Of a DNA stretch of 64,000 bases, positions 61,251 through 64,000 are shown piece by piece (position 1 is the stretch's first letter; each line of letters starts with the position of its first letter). Made by a program: the position numbers and the translations under genes. Source of the DNA: Qipengyuania aquimaris (GTDB lineage: Bacteria > Pseudomonadota > Alphaproteobacteria > Sphingomonadales > Sphingomonadaceae); assembly GCF_009827445.1 (NCBI RefSeq), contig NZ_WTYI01000001.1, forward strand, positions 2,184,381-2,248,380, read 5' to 3'. The notes beneath the pieces are model-generated. The model did not search any database, was not told the DNA's origin, and saw only the letters and a program-made list of their open reading frames with translations.

Positions 61251-62251
61251 TCGTCCTCGTCTTCATAGCCGACGAGAGCCAGCGCGCGGGCGCGCCTTTG
61301 ATGCAACTGGCACCAGCGCAGCAGCGCATCCTCGCGTCCGTGGGTAATCCAGTTCTCCTGCGCATCGACTTCGCGGATCGTGCGGGTGAGCTCGCCCCAG
61401 TCCGCGTGGTCCGAAATGACCAGCGGCAATTCGACGTTTCGCTGACGAGCACGCTGGCGCACACGCATCCAGCCGCTTGCCATGGCAGTGATCGGATCGG
61501 GCAGGCGGCGGCTCCAGCGATCGTTCAGCGCAGATGGCGGACATACGACGATGGCCCCTCGCATTTCTTCTTTTGTGTGGTCGGCGACCAGCCGAAGCTC
61601 GCCAAGATCCACGCCGTGCTCCTCGTAGAGACGGCACATCTTCTCCATCGCGCCGTGCAGGTAGATCGGGTCCGTGTGCCCCGCTTTCCGCAATTCCGCG
61701 ATGACGCGCTGCGCCTTGCCCAGGGCATAGGCACCGACAAGCACGCAGCGATCCGGATGGGCGGCGAGCCGGTCCAGCAGCTTTCGCATCTCCTCCTCGA
61801 TCGGGGGATGGCAGAATACGGGCAGGCCGAAGGTCGCCTCGGTGATGAAGATGTCGCAAGCCGTGACCTTAAAGGGCGGGCAGGTGGGGTCGGCGCGTCG
61901 CTTGTAGTCGCCTGTAACGATCACTCGTTCGCCCGCATGTTCCAGCAGTATCTGCGCGCTGCCGAGAACATGGCCTGCCGGGATATAGGTCGCATCGACT
62001 CCGCCGGGCAGGCGGATCGTTTCGCCGTATTCGACCGGGGTAGCGCCGTCGGAAGTCGCGTAGCGCAACTTCATGATCGCCAGCGTTTCGGGGGTGGCGA
62101 CGGTCTGCCCATGACCTCCGCGCGCGTGGTCGGCGTGGCCATGTGTCACCAGCGCCTTGTCGACGGCCCGTGAAGGATCGACCCAGCAATCGGCCGGCTC
62201 GATGTAGATCCCGTGCGGTTCGGGTTTGATCCAGGAAAAAGGCGCGGCCAT
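61247..62251 (-). CDS. Ligase-associated DNA exonuclease (metallo-beta-lactamase fold)
   Basis: A 334-residue metallo-beta-lactamase/beta-CASP-type nuclease. The metal-binding motif HGHADH is at 37-42, with later Asp and His residues in VTGDYKR and ISDHADW. Its closest relatives are annotated as ligase-associated exonucleases that prepare DNA ends. It overlaps the ligase by four bases, supporting a joint repair role. The gene follows the clpA terminator with 16 bases between. Confidence 0.9.
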   Translation of the reverse strand: MAAPFSWIKPEPHGIYIEPADCWVDPSRAVDKALVTHGHADHARGGHGQTVATPETLAIMKLRYATSDGATPVEYGETIRLPGGVDATYIPAGHVLGSAQILLEHAGERVIVTGDYKRRADPTCPPFKVTACDIFITEATFGLPVFCHPPIEEEMRKLLDRLAAHPDRCVLVGAYALGKAQRVIAELRKAGHTDPIYLHGAMEKMCRLYEEHGVDLGELRLVADHTKEEMRGAIVVCPPSALNDRWSRRLPDPITAMASGWMRVRQRARQRNVELPLVISDHADWGELTRTIREVDAQENWITHGREDALLRWCQLHQRRARALALVGYEDEDD

Positions 62252-62266
62252 CGCCGACTCAAGCGA

Positions 62267-62300
62267 AAGGGGCGCGAACCGTTCCCGATCCGCGCCCCTT
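62267..62300 (-). terminator. Terminator after clpA
   Basis: AAGGGGCGCG at 62267-62276 pairs with CGCGCCCCTT at 62291-62300 over a 14-base loop. It ends the leftward clpA transcript just before the exonuclease gene; the T-tail on the minus strand is short. Confidence 0.7.
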
Positions 62301-62320
62301 CGATTGCTTATGGCAGGATG

Positions 62321-64000
62321 TCAGTCCTTACCCTTATCGCCCTTGCTGCCGCCTTCGCTGGCATCTGCGTCGGGCTTTTTCTTGGGCGCCGCCTTCTTCT
62401 TCGCCGCGGGCTTGCGCTTCGGCTTGGTCTTGGGCGGGGCGGGAGTGAGTTCGAACGACGGCTTGCCATCCTTCATCGTCACTGCGACTTCGCCGCCATC
62501 GGCCAGCTTGCCGAACAACAGCTCTTCAGCGAGCGGCTGCTTGATCTTTTCCTGGATCAGGCGACCCATCGGGCGTGCGCCGTAGAGCTTGTCATAGCCC
62601 TTGTCCGCCATCCATGCGCGCGATTCCGCGTCGAACTGGATATCGACATTCTGTTCGGCCAGCTGCAGTTCGAGCTGGAGGATGAACTTGTCGACAACGC
62701 GGGCCACGGTTGCCTTGTTGAGGTAACCGAAGGGAACGATCGCATCGAGACGGTTGCGGAATTCCGGCGTGAACATGCGCTTCACCGCTTCCTCGCTCGC
62801 ATCTTCCTTGGATACGTCGCCGAAACCGATGCCCTGCTTGGCCATGTCGGATGCACCCGCATTGGTCGTCATGATGAGGACCACGTTGCGGAAATCGACC
62901 GTCTTGCCGTGATGGTCGGTCAGGCGGCCGTTATCCATCACCTGCAACAGGATGTTGAAGAGGTCCGGGTGGGCCTTCTCGATTTCGTCGAGCAGCAGCA
63001 CGCAATGCGGGTTCTGATCAACCGCATCGGTTAAAAGACCGCCCTGGTCGTAACCAACATAGCCCGGAGGCGCACCGATCAGGCGGCTGATCGAATGACG
63101 CTCCATATACTCGGACATGTCGAAGCGCTTGAGCTCGATACCCATGATCGAGGCGAGCTGGCGCGCGACTTCGGTCTTGCCGACGCCGGTCGGGCCGCTG
63201 AACAGGAACGAACCGATGGGCTTGTCCGGATCGCGCAGGCCTGCGCGGGACAGCTTCATGGCCGTCGACAGCTTCTCGACTGCCGGATCCTGGCCGAAGA
63301 CGACGTGCTTGAGGTCGCGCTCGAGGTTCTCGAGAGCCTTCTTGTCGTCGCTCGACACCGATTTCGGCGGGATGCGCGCCATTGTCGCAATGACGGCCTC
63401 GATCTCGCGTGCGGTTATCTTCTTCTTGCGGCGGCTGGGCGGCACCAGCATCTGCATCGCGCCCACTTCGTCGATCACGTCGATCGCCTTGTCGGGCAGC
63501 TTGCGGTCGTTGATGTAACGCGCCGACAGCTCGACGGCGGTCTTGAGCGCATCGGGGGTGTACTTGACCTTGTGATGCTCTTCAAAGGCACTGCGCAGAC
63601 CTTTGAGGATCTTGATCGTGTCCTCGATCGTGGGTTCGTTCACGTCGATCTTCTGGAACCGGCGCAGCAGGGCGCGGTCCTTTTCGAAGTGATTGCGGAA
63701 TTCCTTGTAGGTGGTCGAGCCGATGCAGCGGATCGAACCGCTGGAAAGCGCGGGCTTCAAGAGGTTCGACGCATCCATCGCGCCGCCGCTGGTCGCGCCG
63801 GCACCGATCACTGTGTGGATCTCGTCGATGAAGAGCACGGCTTCGGGCATGCTCTCGAGCTCGTTCACGACCTGCTTCAGCCGCTCCTCGAAATCGCCAC
63901 GATAGCGTGTGCCTGCCAGCAGTGCGCCCATGTCGAGCGAATAGATCACCGCATCCTGCAGTACTTCGGGCACGTCGCCTTCGACGATCTTGCGCGCGAG
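62321..64000 (-). CDS. clpA: ClpA, ATPase subunit of the ClpAP protease (partial)
   Basis: The last 560 residues of ClpA. The gene continues beyond the right edge, so its start is missing. The first nucleotide-binding domain is cut near its end, with FIDEIHTVIGAGATSGGAMDASN visible. The second has Walker A GPTGVGKTEVARQLA and DEIEKAHPDLFNILLQVMD, and the C-terminal D2-small domain follows. The final 60 residues are a Lys- and Pro-rich extension, longer than in E. coli. It unfolds substrates for ClpP, often with the ClpS adaptor. A hairpin terminator follows. Confidence 0.93.
   Translation of the reverse strand, partial: LARKIVEGDVPEVLQDAVIYSLDMGALLAGTRYRGDFEERLKQVVNELESMPEAVLFIDEIHTVIGAGATSGGAMDASNLLKPALSSGSIRCIGSTTYKEFRNHFEKDRALLRRFQKIDVNEPTIEDTIKILKGLRSAFEEHHKVKYTPDALKTAVELSARYINDRKLPDKAIDVIDEVGAMQMLVPPSRRKKKITAREIEAVIATMARIPPKSVSSDDKKALENLERDLKHVVFGQDPAVEKLSTAMKLSRAGLRDPDKPIGSFLFSGPTGVGKTEVARQLASIMGIELKRFDMSEYMERHSISRLIGAPPGYVGYDQGGLLTDAVDQNPHCVLLLDEIEKAHPDLFNILLQVMDNGRLTDHHGKTVDFRNVVLIMTTNAGASDMAKQGIGFGDVSKEDASEEAVKRMFTPEFRNRLDAIVPFGYLNKATVARVVDKFILQLELQLAEQNVDIQFDAESRAWMADKGYDKLYGARPMGRLIQEKIKQPLAEELLFGKLADGGEVAVTMKDGKPSFELTPAPPKTKPKRKPAAKKKAAPKKKPDADASEGGSKGDKGKD

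Overview
The window is GC-rich, gene-dense chromosomal DNA from an alphaproteobacterium. The gene content (fused ThiS-ThiG, UrcA-family and PopZ-family proteins, CarD next to a Suv3-like helicase, S4 protein and FdxA, class I fumarase, TolC preceded by a PIMT-like protein) points to Sphingomonadales, most like Erythrobacteraceae. This placement rests on remembered family and gene-order patterns, not on a search. I saw no rRNA, tRNA, insertion sequence, prophage or CRISPR array.

Layout. 1-10 kb: an acyl-CoA synthetase, two unrecognised proteins, a merC-thiSG pair behind a palindromic operator-like site, ctaA-cutA plus an exported protein, rplM-rpsI, a metallophosphoesterase and a lipid-kinase-like gene. 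10-20 kb: an UrcA-family gene with an elaborate leader, a LytS/LytTR-type two-component pair, fumarase, a PIMT-like protein with TolC, a PopZ-family protein and an S9 peptidase. 20-27.9 kb: CBS, ErpA, ExoIII, SleB-like hydrolase, thioesterase, HPF, then the leftward overlapping chain ppsR-maf-aroE-coaE with dnaQ. 27.9-28.2 kb: the only gene-free stretch over 300 bases, which I interpret as the chromosomal replication origin. 28.2-40.6 kb: hemE, hemJ, rho, a small compositionally odd islet (YegP-like plus a MerR-like regulator), a glutamate-synthase-family protein, then mnmE-mnmG-rsmG-parA-parB with three parS sites. 40.7-64 kb: glycine-zipper protein, fRMsr, a sorbosone-dehydrogenase-like protein, acyl-CoA dehydrogenase, Sua5/TsaC, a GIN-domain lipoprotein, carD-brkB-fdxA-S4-helicase, an M23 peptidase, a six-gene operon starting with hemB, a DNA ligase with its exonuclease, and clpA running off the right edge.

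How it fits together. Transcription diverges from about 28 kb: the ppsR-dnaQ genes run left, and most genes out to parB run right. The gap between ppsR and hemE has seven GANTC sites in 225 bases, two near-consensus DnaA boxes and an AT-rich tract. parABS lies 8-11 kb to the right and a PopZ-family gene about 11 kb to the left. Together these suggest an origin and segregation domain like that of Caulobacter. The most promising undescribed elements are regulatory: alternating GTGATA half-sites before merC-thiSG, a TACA-N2-TGTA palindrome and 11-bp hairpin before the UrcA gene, and a TGTATTAC motif shared by two distant promoters.
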